DNA of 64,000 bases from contig NC_045146.1 in NCBI RefSeq assembly GCF_008831285.2, positions 24,321,703-24,385,702 on the forward strand. The letters run 5' to 3'. Origin of the DNA: Nymphaea colorata. Lineage: Eukaryota > Streptophyta > Magnoliopsida > Nymphaeales > Nymphaeaceae. The notes under the pieces were generated by a model. It was given only the letters and a program-made list of their open reading frames with translations. It ran no database searches and was not told the DNA's origin. The translations under genes and the position numbers were made by a program. Below, one piece after another: positions 1-13,000 of this stretch (the stretch's first letter is position 1; every line of letters starts with the position of its first letter).

Positions 1-3000
1 AAAATGTCAATTCCGTTTTTAATATTTTATTATAAAATTTATTTAAAAACACAAACACAAGCCGATACCTAACAACTAATATTAGCCAGAGCATTTATAG
101 ATGTCGCCAAATAGATAAAATTTTAAAAATAGTATCGTCATATGGTGCATTAACAGTGGTCTATAATGGTTTTACTAACAATTTAGAGAATGTTTGGATG
201 ACACTCTAAAAAAAAAGCTTAGTTTTATGAAAACCAAGATAGTGAAAACCCAGTTAAAAATCCAGTTTTGTAAACTTAGTTTGGATTAAAAGCAAACATT
301 AGTTTACCTGCAAAACCCAGGGTAAGCAGGTTTTTCAAACTATTCATAAAAACTAGGCTTTGGCAAAACCAAATTTTAATATCATTCAAGCATTCTTAAA
401 AATTGTGTTTTAGGCAAAACCAGATTTTGTCTCTTAAAACTTGATTTTAAGTTGTCATCCAAACAGTTTTTCTTAAGGCAGCAGTTTTCACTTTTTTTTT
501 TTTTTTTTAATACACTAACTCTACATTGGCGCAGAAACCCGGCGTGCCTTGTCAAGTTTCATCATTTCCTTTAGAAGATTCGTCTTCGATATATTATATT
601 GACTAAATTAAAAGTTAGACCGGCGCAATCAGGTTTCTTACTTCGAGATTAATGTTTTCGTCATTCAATAAAAAAGTTGCGATATCTTGTAACTTTTCGG
701 TCATGCAATTGACCTTTTATTTTGCCATATTTTACTTTTCTATCTAGGGTCCAAATGCCTTTCCGATACCCGAGCAAAGTTGTTTTTTTCTTTTTTTTTT
801 TACGTCGCCAAATGTTTTAAGGATTCCTTCTCTACTTTAACGTGACCAAGGATGACATCCTGGTGAGACGAAGAAGCTACTAAAAGAATATACTTACAGC
901 ATATTAAATATTGGAAGAAATGGCCTCCGACAACAGACTTTGTTAGTCGACGGCACTTCACATTCAAACACGGTGGTAAGTGTCACGAGACACCTCCACC
1001 AACTTCTTTATGTAGGTAGGTATCTTGTAAAACTTTTGCGACGTTATTGGGGTGCCACAAAATGGGATGCGTGAATGGTTCCGATTGATTCTCTCTTCAT
1101 GGCTATTCAAACTGTTCTTAATGATATTAATTAAGGAATATATGAAGGTGTTTGATATGAAAAATATTGTACCATTAAAACTAGTGGAAGAGCCAAGATT
1201 TTTCTATGTAAAGGGCGTCCAAGTCACAAGCCCGGATCTGGTGTAGGCACCCCATATAAATTTTTGAGTGATCACGATAAAATTTCAAGTTTTTCAATGA
1301 AAATTTTCAACGTTTTCATTATTAAGAAACACAGTTTGATTAATATAGAAACAACATTTATAATCACACCATGTCTCCAATAACACCAACACAGGTTTTT
1401 TGGATTATAGGTAACGCCATGTTTGTCTTATCAAGTTCTTTTTGTATACTGTTATAGATTTATGTGTTAATGTATATTTTCTGCGGTTCTTGGTTTTTAT
1501 TGTGATGTGCAGAAGTAAAATTATTGTAAATTCGTGAGTTCCTCGTTTATGTTTATAATTATAAGTTGTACATTTTCGTTTCTATTTTATGTATCCTGCA
1601 ACTACTACTTGGTGTCGAATATAGAGAAAGAAACTTGATTGGTTGAATTAAACCCAAGAACGAGATTCAACTAAGGAATACACTAAGTGCCTGCCTTTTT
1701 AGATGTTGAAAATCTAATCACAGCGTATTAGTTCCTCTTTGTGAACTTTTGGTTCAAAGCTTTAACAAAAATATTTGGTACTAAAGAAAAATTTATTCTT
1801 TTATACGCTTATACCTGGTCAATACAACAATATACAATGCATCAAAGTTAATTTTGCAAACGAACAAGCAGAAGTGCCCAAACTGTACCCTCTACATTAA
1901 ATCCAGTGTGCTAAAATCAGAAGTTCAGGAAGGTTTAAGCTTTTGCCTGCGCATTATTTGGTGAGTATCTCATTAATATGTCTTAATGATTTGAGTAAGT
2001 TCATAAAATATTAATACTATTGTTCTATCAACCGTTCTCAATCTTTAAGACAGATTCATGTGATACTCATAAAGTATTCATTATATCAAAAATCCCGCAT
2101 CTTATTATCGCTATGTATGATTGGCCATGCTCACGCGATTTTCAGTTAGTTAAAGCACACACACTTTGCTACGTTTCTACGCCATTGTCCCAGAACAAGT
2201 TCATGTTTATTGTCTGTGACTAAATCTGCAAGTCAATACCTACCGCTCTTCTGCTCCTAAAAAGGCCTCTTTTGAAGGATGGATGTGGACGCATCGAGCC
2301 ACTTAACTGGAACATGTGATATAACAACAACTTAACACTGGGCCGTGTTTGGCGTGATACGGAACCTTAACCAAGCTCATGACTTCCGAATATTCTTCAC
2401 TTGAGTCACATGAAAGCGACTAAAATCGTGCTTTTGCCATAGCGAAGTGGGCTTCAACTATTTGACTCGTAACAAGTGAAAAAGAAAATGTTCAGGCTTG
2501 CACTAGTTTGCAAGCTAATTTTGAGTGAAAAAACAAGCATAAAATAACAATATTTTTCGCATGCTTTATATCAAATTTAAATTTTTTACTCAGGCGAAAT
2601 TGAAATAGTATTGCGTACTTTCCGCCTTTTAGTTCTACTTGAAGAAACCGGGGTTCGAACAGGAGCGGAATTATCTATGGGCCAAGGGGTCCACGTGCTT
2701 GCCCTCGCTCGTCTGTCTGTCAACCGAGCATTTGAGTCCAAGGCACGGACGGAGTGACTACATTTTCTATTTCATTCACAAAATAATCTTAGACCAGAGC
2801 AATGTTATAGAAAAAATCGGCTTTCGAATGGAATCGGAAGTTAGAATTGATACGTGGATGTATTTTACCTGAGCAGTGGGGTAGTAGCCCTTCGCTCACC
2901 CGGAAATTCGTCGACAAGCGATCGGCGCCGAGTCCGATCTCGCATAATATAGTAGCAGATTCAGATTGCGACAATGGGGAAAAAAGTTTTACTGCCCAGA

Positions 3001-3400
3001 GGAGGGAAGTTGAATGAAGCCCTTCACGGGCGAGCCATCAGCTGCTGGCTTGCGCCGGTCGGCCCGCTCGCTGAAGAACAGCCTTTTCTGCTCAGGACGT
3101 TGGCCACGAGGAGGGGGAGAATTAGCAAGAGCGGAGTCTCGGTCCCCCAAATCAACGTCTCTCTGTCGCCTTCCCTTCTTATCTGGCGCGCTCGTTGCTT
3201 TGCCCGGGAAATAAAGTGGGGAAGCTAACAGGAAGACGCTTCTGCACTTACTGTTTGTCCTTATTTCCGTCTCATTCTCTGATTTTCCGCCGGGAGGCTT
3301 TCCAACAAGGTCCCCCAAACCGTGCGAAAACTTGTTTTGGTTTTCCCCTTTAATATGTTAAGGACTTTTTTGTCATTTTCTTTTTCTTGCACTTAAGCCG
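1..3400. other. Intergenic DNA upstream of the MCA gene
   Basis: No gene is recognised here. The first 2.6 kb is AT-rich with scattered short reading frames that resemble nothing known to me. One small transposon-like repeat lies at 188-466 and is listed separately. From about 2880 the sequence becomes GC-rich and overlapping frames open on both strands (2974-3318). Their composition fits a promoter-proximal GC-rich region of the downstream gene rather than a protein gene, and neither strand gives a familiar protein. Confidence 0.5.
188..466. mobile_element. Small non-autonomous DNA transposon (MITE) with GTTTGGATGAC ends
   Basis: The segment opens with TGTTTGGATGACA and closes with the inverted copy TGTCATCCAAACA. 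The interior is AT-rich and made of variants of AAAACCAAG and AAACCCAG. It has no reading frame of note. The same ends recur at 40906-41176 and a one-sided relic lies near 45820-45880, so this is a dispersed family. I could not define a target-site duplication, so the superfamily is open. Confidence 0.55.
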
Positions 3401-3535
3401 CAACCGTGCCGAGCGGGAGCGGCAAATGTGAGAGAGGGCCAGGGAATTTAGGGGAGGGAGAGACCGCTGCGTTGTCGCCGGGAGTGGCGAGAATCCGGCG
3501 AGTCACCGACATCGTCGGAAGAGAGGTAACTGTGT

Positions 3536-3641
3536 TCCAGAATCTTCTTCTTTTTCTTCTTATTTTTTTCCTGCATTCTTGATTGTCTGATTAATGACGG
3601 TTGTTTTCGTTCTGATTAGCGACTGTTGTTTTGTTTTGCAG
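3536..3641 (+). other. Probable 5' UTR intron of the MCA gene
   Basis: A good donor (GAGAG|GTAACT) at 3536 and a pyrimidine-rich acceptor (TTGTTTTGCAG) ending at 3641 bracket 106 bases in the GC-rich leader before the MCA start codon. Leader introns of this kind are common in plant genes. No transcript evidence is available here, so this is an inference from splice signals. Confidence 0.5.
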
Positions 3642-3642
3642 A

Positions 3643-4051
3643 ATGACTGGTTTCTAGTCCTTTTCTCCGGTTTTTATGAGGAGGAAAACGCGTTGCCTTG
3701 CGTCGTAGTAAAGGTCTGCTTCGGAGGAGTCCTGCATTAAGGCTTTCTGCGCAGTGGAGTTTCCTTGGGTTAAGTTTATCAGAACGGGGCTCTGGTTGCA
3801 GATCTAGGTTCGTTAGTTTCTCCTCCGCCGGAAAAAGGCTTGCTCTGGCCAGTCTTTGGAAGAAAAGGGTCTTAGACGAGCTTTCCTTAAGCTTTTTAGA
3901 ACGGAGTAGGGTTTCCTTTGGAACGAGTCAGCAGCTTGTGTGAATTCTTGAGTTCTTTTCTGCCTGAGAATTTCCGAAGCCTGGTTTCTCTGAGTTCTCT
4001 AGCTTCTTCTTTGCAGTGAGGGTTTCTTTTGGATAAATGTGGACGGATTAG
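3643..4051 (+). promoter_or_regulatory. MCA leader with three short upstream reading frames
   Basis: Between the inferred leader intron and the MCA start lie three upstream ATG frames: 3643-3657 (4 codons plus stop), 3676-3708 (10 codons plus stop) and 4037-4051 (4 codons plus stop). If the leader is as long as inferred, ribosomes would meet these before the main start at 4082, which may lower translation. A larger in-frame window (3698-3943) also lies in the leader but looks like chance. Confidence 0.35.
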
Positions 4052-4081
4052 ACCGTGGAGAGAGGGTGAAGAGGCACTAGA

Positions 4082-7000
4082 ATGGCTGCGAATTGGGATG
4101 CTCTGGGCGATCTTGCGAATGTCGCTCAGCTCACCGGATTGGACGCGATCAAGCTGATAGGGATGATCGTGAAGGCGGCAACCACGGCTCGGATGCATAA
4201 GAAAAATTGCAGGCAGTTCGCGTTGCATCTGAAGTTGATCGGAAATCTGCTGGAGCAGCTGAGGATTTCTGAGCTCAAGAAGTATCCGGAGACGAGGGAG
4301 CCGCTGGAGCAGTTGGAGGACGCCCTAAGGAGGTCGTATGTCTTGATCAGTAGTTGCCAGGATCGGAGCTACCTCTATTTGTTGGCGATGGGTTGGAACA
4401 TCGTCTACCAATTCAGGAAGGCGCAGACGGAGATTGACCGCTACCTTAAACTCGTCCCTCTCATCGCTTTGGTGGATAATGCGAGAGTGAGGGTAAAGAT
4501 CCATCTTCTTTACCTTTCAGTTTTCCCGACTGTGCTTGCTGGAGAATTTTCTATTGTCAGGCGCCTGCGAATTTCGTTTTTCTGATTCATCTTTTTTTTT
4601 TTTTGGTCTCGGAATTGTTTTTGACGTCCTCTTTTCTGGAAAGCAGTGTGACTATTCGAAACTTGCGGCATGCTTCCGGATAAGTTGGCACGACCGAAGT
4701 CCAACCCCATTCTTAGGTTATTGTATCGTAATATTGGTAGCTCCACGGTTTTTTCTTTTTCTTTCAATCCTTTGTTCACATGCGTCGTCCAGCCAAGTTG
4801 ATTTTTTTCTTTTTCAAAAATACTCTGTGGTGCTAAAATTTCAGATGAAAATCACCTCCTATGGATGGTAGCGTTCTTTTCTGTCGCAACTTCATTTTTT
4901 AACGGAAAAATTCTTGTTTCCCAAATGTTTTCATGCTTGTCTGCGCACACTATAAATGTACGAGTGTGTATAAAAGAGAGAAATACCTAATTTTTTTGGT
5001 TATGCCGGAATCGTTGGTCCGGAAGTTGGCCGGTTACCGTTGCCTCTTCCAATTTGCCTCCCGGTGTAAAGCCTCCTATGTAGCCGTCTATGGCCCACCA
5101 AGAAAATCTCCCTATTGTGTGCTCGCTTGTGAGAAGGGATGCAAGCCTTATATATGAGTCTCGAGCTCCTCCAACTTGAGGCCCTTAACCTGACCCGGCC
5201 CGTCAACCGCTACAGTCCCCTCAAGGCCTTTTTTTTTTAAAAAAAAAGAAAAGCTTATGCAATATAAATAGAAAGTTTTCTTTCTCCAGCATTTTCAAGT
5301 GCACGGACAAACAAAGGAACAGCTTGAACAATTCAATTATTCTGATGGATGATCGAACCCTGTGAAAACCCAATTTTGCACTTTAGGAGCAATCCTTCTA
5401 AAGTTGAGATGTGGATTTTACATATGATTATTGAATGGGACTGATGTTTGGTAGGATCATAAATGTTCTTAGTCTGCAATAATTGGTAGCATGCAGCCCT
5501 CAGTGGCTTCAACATGTGAAGGTGTCTCCTCTAACTGTAGCTACCAAATTGACAGTTTACCTAAAACATCAGATTTTGGAAAATGTTTGCTAAGAATAAT
5601 AAAATAACAATAATAGCGATATTATTATTATTATTGTTATTATTATTCCTATCATTGTCGTTGTTAAACTAATAACAATAATAGTCGTTGATTCATTATT
5701 ATTATTATTATCATCAAGGAAAATCACTTTATGACCGAGTTCATCTGAACAAACCAAAGGTCCCTCGAGGAGCCTCAGTTCCTACCTCATGCCACGAATA
5801 CATGCCCATCACCTCCTGTCAACTTAATGTTTAATTGTGGGTTACATTTACCAGAAAAGCCGAACCCTGGCAACTGGCAAGTAGCTTGGAGCCATGGAGC
5901 TTTGAGATTATCTGATTTATAACCTATAGTGATAGGCTGATAGCGCATTTCTTCATACTTTTCCCTCATTCAGGTTTAAGCTAAAGCTTAACGCTTTTTT
6001 CTTTTTATTGTCTTAAGTGCTTGCCTTTGTAACCCATTGCATATGTGAGGTTAAGGCTAATTTGAAGCACAAATTATTTTCAAACGGTTGAACCCTAGGA
6101 TGTGGTTTCCTTGGTTGAGAAATGACTTTATGTTGAATTTTTCTGATTCACTTGCGTATGCATTTTTCTATTGAGGTCACGGCTAATTTGAAGCACATTT
6201 TTGTAAACATTCTCAAAATTATCTTCAGTCAATTGAACCTTAGTCTGTAGGGTAGTCGCTTTGTTGAGAAACGACCTGATGTTTAATTTTTCTGGTTCAC
6301 TTGCACATATGTTTTTCTCTTGTGGACCATATATCAAGCAAACTAGTTGCTGTTAATTGAGGTATCTGTTATCCAAAACGCTAAGTGAGCACTGTATCAA
6401 AATTAAGTTTCCAGCGTTTAAGGTTCTGTGTGTTGTTTTTCAGAACTTGGGTTTCTAAGTCTTCAAATTTCAAAGTCAACCTTAGCTTTCAGAAAATTAT
6501 TAGATAGGTCAAATTAGTATATGCCTTGTTTTATTATCTTACTAAAGCCTTTTACACAATTCTGAACAGATCATTTAAGATGATTGTCAGGATAGTATTT
6601 TATGCTTTTGCAAAATGTTTTATGTTCTTCTCAATTGTTCTTACCGCTTTCTGTTCAAAATGTGGTAGGAAAGACTGGAAGACATTGAAAAGGATCAGCG
6701 GGAATATACGCTGGATGAAGAAGATGAAAAGGTCAAAGATGTAATTCTGACACCAGCTCCCTCTGTAAAGGGCACTTGTGCATTAAAAAGTTCACTTTCA
6801 TGCCGTTATCCAAATTTGGGCTTTGATGAAGCTCTTAAGAAGGAAAACGAGAAGCTTCAGATGGAACTGCGAAGATCACAAGCTAGCATGGATTTTCGGC
6901 AATGTGAGGTTATTCAGCAGTTACTTGAAGTTACAGAATCTGCTGCAAATTCACATTCAGAAGATAAACCAAAAAACAAGACTTCCAAACATAAAGAGCA

Positions 7001-10000
7001 CACTCTGCCAAGTAATGATACTGAGAAAGGATATCAGTATGAAGAGACTTGTCAACAGCAACGTAATGATGCTCATACTGGTTCAAGGTTAGTTTTGATG
7101 GTCCATTGGGCAACTGAATGCCATTGATATTGCCATAAAACATCAGGATCATCATTTTCCTTTCTCTCTCCCTCTCTCCCTGAGTAACATAGTACAGGCA
7201 ATAACAAGGGCTTCTAATCCAGTTTCTTGAGGGAAACACCCTTTCCTTCTGCATTAAAATTGTGGTTGGCAATGGCGGAAGCATGTGATTTATAGTATTT
7301 TTGAATTTTTTTTCCAGCAGGGAGCTACTTTGAGTGATTTGAAGCAGTGAAGTTCTCAAGCCTTTAGTCAGCAGGAGGTTTCCACCATTTTCTGTTTATC
7401 TTGTTGTTGGAAATGAACAGAAGACTTAGTCAATGTGTTTCTGTTCTTGCCCTTGCAAACCATCTTCCAACCATGGGCTTGCTAGAACTGCTGCCTTATT
7501 TGTCCAATGACAATCCTTAGCATGCAGTCATTAATGTCTACATGGCGGGGATAAACATGATCTGGGAGGGACTGCAATTGCTAGGATGACCTAGTTGACA
7601 TATCCCATTAAAATGCCCCTAGCATTGTGCAACAGGAAATAAGGGCAAAAAGATAAAAAGGAGGAAAATTGAAAGGAGGAAGAAGGGGAAAAATTGGGGT
7701 TCTGAACAGCTCCACCTCAATTAATATATTAGAAGATAAAGCAAACCAAAGAAACTACTGAGGATGACATGGATGTGTTGTATGAACCATAGGAGTGAAT
7801 AGGAGGAACAGATCCAACAAAATAGGTGTTTGAAAAAGGGTTATTATTTCACAGTTTAATTTACTTTCAGGATATGCCAATGTGAACTGCAGGCTACATG
7901 ACATGTTTTGTTACCTGAAACCCTTTTAGCGTGCCCTGTAGGTCAGCTTTCTGGGGGTTGGGTCAGCTTCATCAACTGCTGCTGACATTGTTTTCTCTCT
8001 CTGCTATTCTCTTTTTAGTTCTTGCTCATGGGAATTTTTGTGCCTGCTATTCTCTTTTTAGTTCTTGCTCGTGGGATTTTTGTGCTAACACATTTGGTGG
8101 GACACACTTGCAACTGTGAACATATTTATAACCCTTTAAAGTGTTCTAGCTGGTTATTTTGTCTGAGACGTCATAAGCACGACTATTAACATGATAGTGT
8201 TTTAGTTGTTTTGTTTGCTGAGTTCATTTTTATCACAACCCTTTCAGACACAGCAGTTGGCTTGCATGTGCAAGTGTATCCTTGTACGTGACCATATATG
8301 CTTAGCTTTTAATAGCATGCTGTTACCAGGCATGCATTCAAAGATTGCAAAATTTCCCCTATTCCGGGAATATTTTCATTAGCTGTTCCTATATTTCATC
8401 GTGATATGTTCTTATATTCTTGAGGATACCATTTTATTGAAAGATGGAATTTCTAATTATTCTTAAATGTTGGCTTCAATAATAAAAAATTGCTACTTTA
8501 ATCGGATTCTCATAATAAAATTGGTTGATCTTGTGCCTCCTTACCTATATTATGGTAACATTAAAGGACATGATTATTGCAACAGCAGCTACTTACAATA
8601 TTGTGTTCTGTTGAAGATATAGGACATGGGTAAACGTTATTGATTTGGAATATTTTGGTGGCTAGCTCTTTGTTGTTAGCTCACAGTTTGAAACATTTCT
8701 TGAAGCCTATGTTGGGGTTTGGTTTTAATAAATGTTCAAAAATTTGGTACGAGTCGTATGACAGCTGAGTCTTCTTTTCTGTAGGAATACTTCTCCAGCT
8801 GGACATGATCTGGTATCAACTGGAGGATCATATAGACATGAGGAATGGCATTCAGATTTACTTGGTTGCTGCTCGGAGCCCTCCCTTTGTATGTTTCCGT
8901 TGCTTCCATTTTGATGTTCTCTCCAATCTTATGGAGAGCATCTTTATTCTCCTTTTCTCTCATATATACATGTGTGTGTGTGTGTGTATGTAATGTTAAT
9001 AATCAGTCTAAACATCCACATATTCAGGAATACCATATGATCATTAGTTGCCTGATTCTTAGCCTAGCTAAGAGGTTAACACCCTTCTGGTGGTGAGATC
9101 AGTCCCTTTAAGTGGAAAACATGTTATAGAGTCTGAGCATAACTTATTCCTAGGGTTGGTAATAGGTCCGGGTTAATGCAGACTTGATCCATGCTGAAGT
9201 CAGTCAGGTCTGGATTTGGTATAGGAAAAATGCTAGAACTTATATTATGGTTGGTCCTGTAGACGCTGTTTGTAAATAGAACCAGGTATGGTTGCTGAAG
9301 ACATAAACATGACTGACAAATTTTGTTATTTTATGGGGTACGAACAGGATGCAATCCATGTGTGCTCCTTAGGTCCTGGATTCAGTTCTCTCCTTAGTGT
9401 CCCCACTTTATGTAGATCCTGACATGGTTCTGGTGCCTCATATTCGGTATTGGATCCCGTATGAGTGTGGTCCATGGCACCCCTTGTTGTTTCTATGAGT
9501 ATCAATCTGTTAGTGCACCTGGTTTTTCATTGTTATCTGTGTTAATGGTAGCTACCATGCAAGGATGAACTCTTGAAAAGAAAGGTTACTTGTCGGGAAA
9601 AAAGAAAAAGAAGAAGACGAAGGCATGTTGATTGCATTACAGTGCTTCCTTGTGACATATATTTGACTGGATGTTTCTAGCTGGAGCTACTATGGAGTTT
9701 ATAGCATATTTGCTTGGCTTGTTCTCTCTAGCTAGATTCACTGCTCGTGTTTAATTTTTGTTGTTGAAAATTGATAGGTGAATCCTCTAAGAACGCCCAC
9801 TTATTCCCGTCATAGACTAATAGGTTTTGCCTGGATCCAAAACTAGAATCAGACACTGGATGCAATTAGTTTTTAAATGTATTTTTTGGTTACTGACCAT
9901 CATGTTGTTTTCTAGTTTACCCTGATCTCATTTTTTATCCAAGTAAGACTTCACAGTCCATTTGCTTCATGTGCACTATCATACCCTGTAGCAGCTAATA

Positions 10001-13000
10001 AAGGTGTAGCTGGTGCTTTTTCTTGGACACTGGCATGGCCGCATGAGTAACCGTTTCCCAACATTTTATGTGTCAAATACGGCCAAGACTAAAAGGTATA
10101 TATAAGTATACATATATATGTATATACATCTGTGGATATACTTTTTTAATCTTAGCATTGCTTGACACACATAAAGTGTTGGGAAATGATCAGTCATGTC
10201 AGTGTCCACACAAAAATAGCACCAGCATACATACGCACACACACACACACACATACATACACACATATATATATAAAGGTTTTCATAGATTCTCCTTAAT
10301 GAGGCAGGAGATTACAAGAAAAGAAGTACTATGCGTGCTCTTCTTCCATTTAGTATCCATCCAGACCCTTCTCTTTTTCCTAAGTTGATTGAAAAGGTAG
10401 AGTCTCATTTTATATCAAATAAGGAGAAAAGAAAGACACACATAGTACGTATATGAGCGCCATGTAACGTAGATTTGGTGTAACATTCTCTACAATGGAT
10501 ACATTATATCCATGTAATTGCAATGTAGAGCCAGCTGACGTGCAATTATTTATATGATTGACAAGCCTTTTATGGAAAATATTATTGCTTTATAAATTAT
10601 CTCATTTTTTTTTATAATCATTTTTAATAACAGTAGTGATTAATTCAAAAGTTTCTAGGCTTTTTGTATCTGTCGCCATACTCAAGATATTTTCTTTGCT
10701 TCAGGCTTCAAGACTTTCTTCTATCCTTGCGGAACATTTTCAAAAATAGCTACTGTTGCATCAAAGGGAAAAATATGTAAGTATCCAACTTTAGTTTGGT
10801 GGATTTCATTGAATAACAGGTTGCGCATACTGCATAATAATAAGAGTGCATATGCTTTATGTATGGGTATTCCAGTTGATGTTTTAGATTAGATTGGAGT
10901 GCGTAACCCTTTTTGATGTCTCTGATCAAATTTGTTGGCAATGACACTGAACCTTCGATTGCTTACCAGGGTCTGTGTTTTGAAAACTTGGATCTTCTTG
11001 AAGAACATGAAAAATTTTTGAACTACATTAACTTCTGTTCTCTGCTTATTTTCTGCAGTGACAATGAAACCCGTCCTTTTCTTTTTGTTATGTGTAAATG
11101 TTCCATTTTCAAAACAATGGCTGGATTTCTTGGCCAAGCTTGTATATCTAGAACCTTTAAATGGCAGAATGAAACCATGATATGTGAACAAGCCTTGATG
11201 TTTGTTGACACACACACTGTCAAGAAAATGTTGGGCATTGGGAATACAAAAGCCAGAAACTATGACTGGAGGACCCTGACTTCCATTCCATCTGATTAGG
11301 TATATTACATATTGTCATAATCTGTGTTGTTAATATCGCTTTGTATCTGAGCATGCTCGCTGATACACGTTGCATTGACACGTTGCCAATATGAGACAGG
11401 GCTGATACAGCTGTTTATATTTTTTATTTTCATTATATAAATAAACTTGAAAGATTTCAAATATATATATATATTATATATATATGTTTTTAATTCAGAA
11501 GATCGAAAGACGGGGATATTCCTTATGGGTGAGCCAATCGATATGGCACCAACCGATGTTTACAACATTGATGACAAGTACTTTTGAAAGTCAAATGACT
11601 GTTTGTCATCTACTTGTTAAAAAAGTTGCTGCTTTTAACATGGTGTTCTATGAACATATATAAGATTGATCAGGTGGCTAGAAGTGGTTTTCTTTCTTGG
11701 ACATCATAAAACTAATTGTTTTCTTTTATATTGCAGTAACTTTATTTTCCCTTATCTCAAATGGAACTAAAAAGCTAATGGCTCTTAGAACTAGAAATCC
11801 TTTTTCTTCTGGGATGTCAACAAGGTTTTCTTCAGTTTACATGGTATCAACTGTTTGTGGGCCCAGAATTCTGCTTTAATCATCGTGTTTAAGCCTGGGC
11901 ACCGGGCCGGGCCACCGCCGGGTACCCGGTACCCGGCCCGCCACGGGCTCGGCCCCGGGCCTTGAAAAATTGAGTTTCGAGCTTTTATTATCGGGCTTGG
12001 CCCGGCCCGGTAAATAACGGGCCGGGCTCGGGCTTGCCGTTGTGATTGTCGGTGGCCCGAGAAGCCCGACATTACTATTATAGTATTATTTTTTTTTTTT
12101 TTTACAAAAATGAACTTAGGTAACTTAGGGTTTTGGACTTTTTGTTGTTAAAAGTTTCATCTCCGTCGTTGAAACTGCCTCCTCCCATCCTCCTCGTCGG
12201 CCCTCGGCTGCCTCCTCCAGTCCTCTCCATCGCCGTTGCACAGCCATCGGTCCTCCCCATCAACCTTCGGTCCTACCCGTCGCTGTCGCCATCACCGTAA
12301 AGGTCCGACTTTTTTTCGACGATTTTTTTTTCTGCCCGTTAGGGCTTCTTCCATCGCGCTCCTCTCCCTCGCTACCGCCTCTTCATCACGCTCTCCCTCG
12401 CTTCTCGTTATAATCGCAACTAGTCGATTATTTTTTCATTTCATCGCCAGATTTTGCATTCCAATAGACTGTCCACCACAACCGCTCGATCGATTTCTCT
12501 TGCGAGAAGGATGAGAAGAAAGAAGAAATGAGAAACAGGCCCGGCCCGGCCCGCCCCGCCCAAAAGCCCGACTAAGCCCGCCCGGCCAATTATCAATCGG
12601 GTCGGGGCCGGGCTTCGGGCATTAACCGAAGCCCGAGGCCCGAAATTACATTGGCCCGGCCCGGCCCGGCCCGTTTATAAATGGGCAGGGCCTCGGGCTG
12701 GCCCGATACGGTTTCCGGGCTTTGATTTTGACGTTCTTATCGGGCCGGCCCGGCCCGATGCCCAGTCCTAATCGTGTTAGGTAAACTATCTTTAGATATA
12801 TTGATATTTTCAATCTGATCCTCATTTTATTGTCTTCAGCTCCAGAGCAGGCCTGCAATGATTTGATGACGTATTCACTGATACTATCATGCTGCTGCTA
12901 TACCTGCTGCATGAGGAGGAAACTTCGCAAAATGTTAAACATTACAGTAAATCTTTCTTGCCCTTCGGCTTTGCTTTTCATTTATTTCCTGAGCCGGTGC

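Noticed and set aside
2630-2760. SINE or tRNA on the minus strand (GTTCGAACCCCGG)
   Set aside because: The B-box-like word is good, but no A box at the right spacing and no cloverleaf could be drawn.
2974-3318. Overlapping open frames on both strands before the MCA gene
   Set aside because: Both strands are open because the region is GC-rich. Neither protein resembles a known family, and the place suits a promoter and leader.
12236-12514. 92-codon Ser/Arg/Pro-rich frame
   Set aside because: It lies wholly inside the hAT element and is low-complexity, with no transposase motif.
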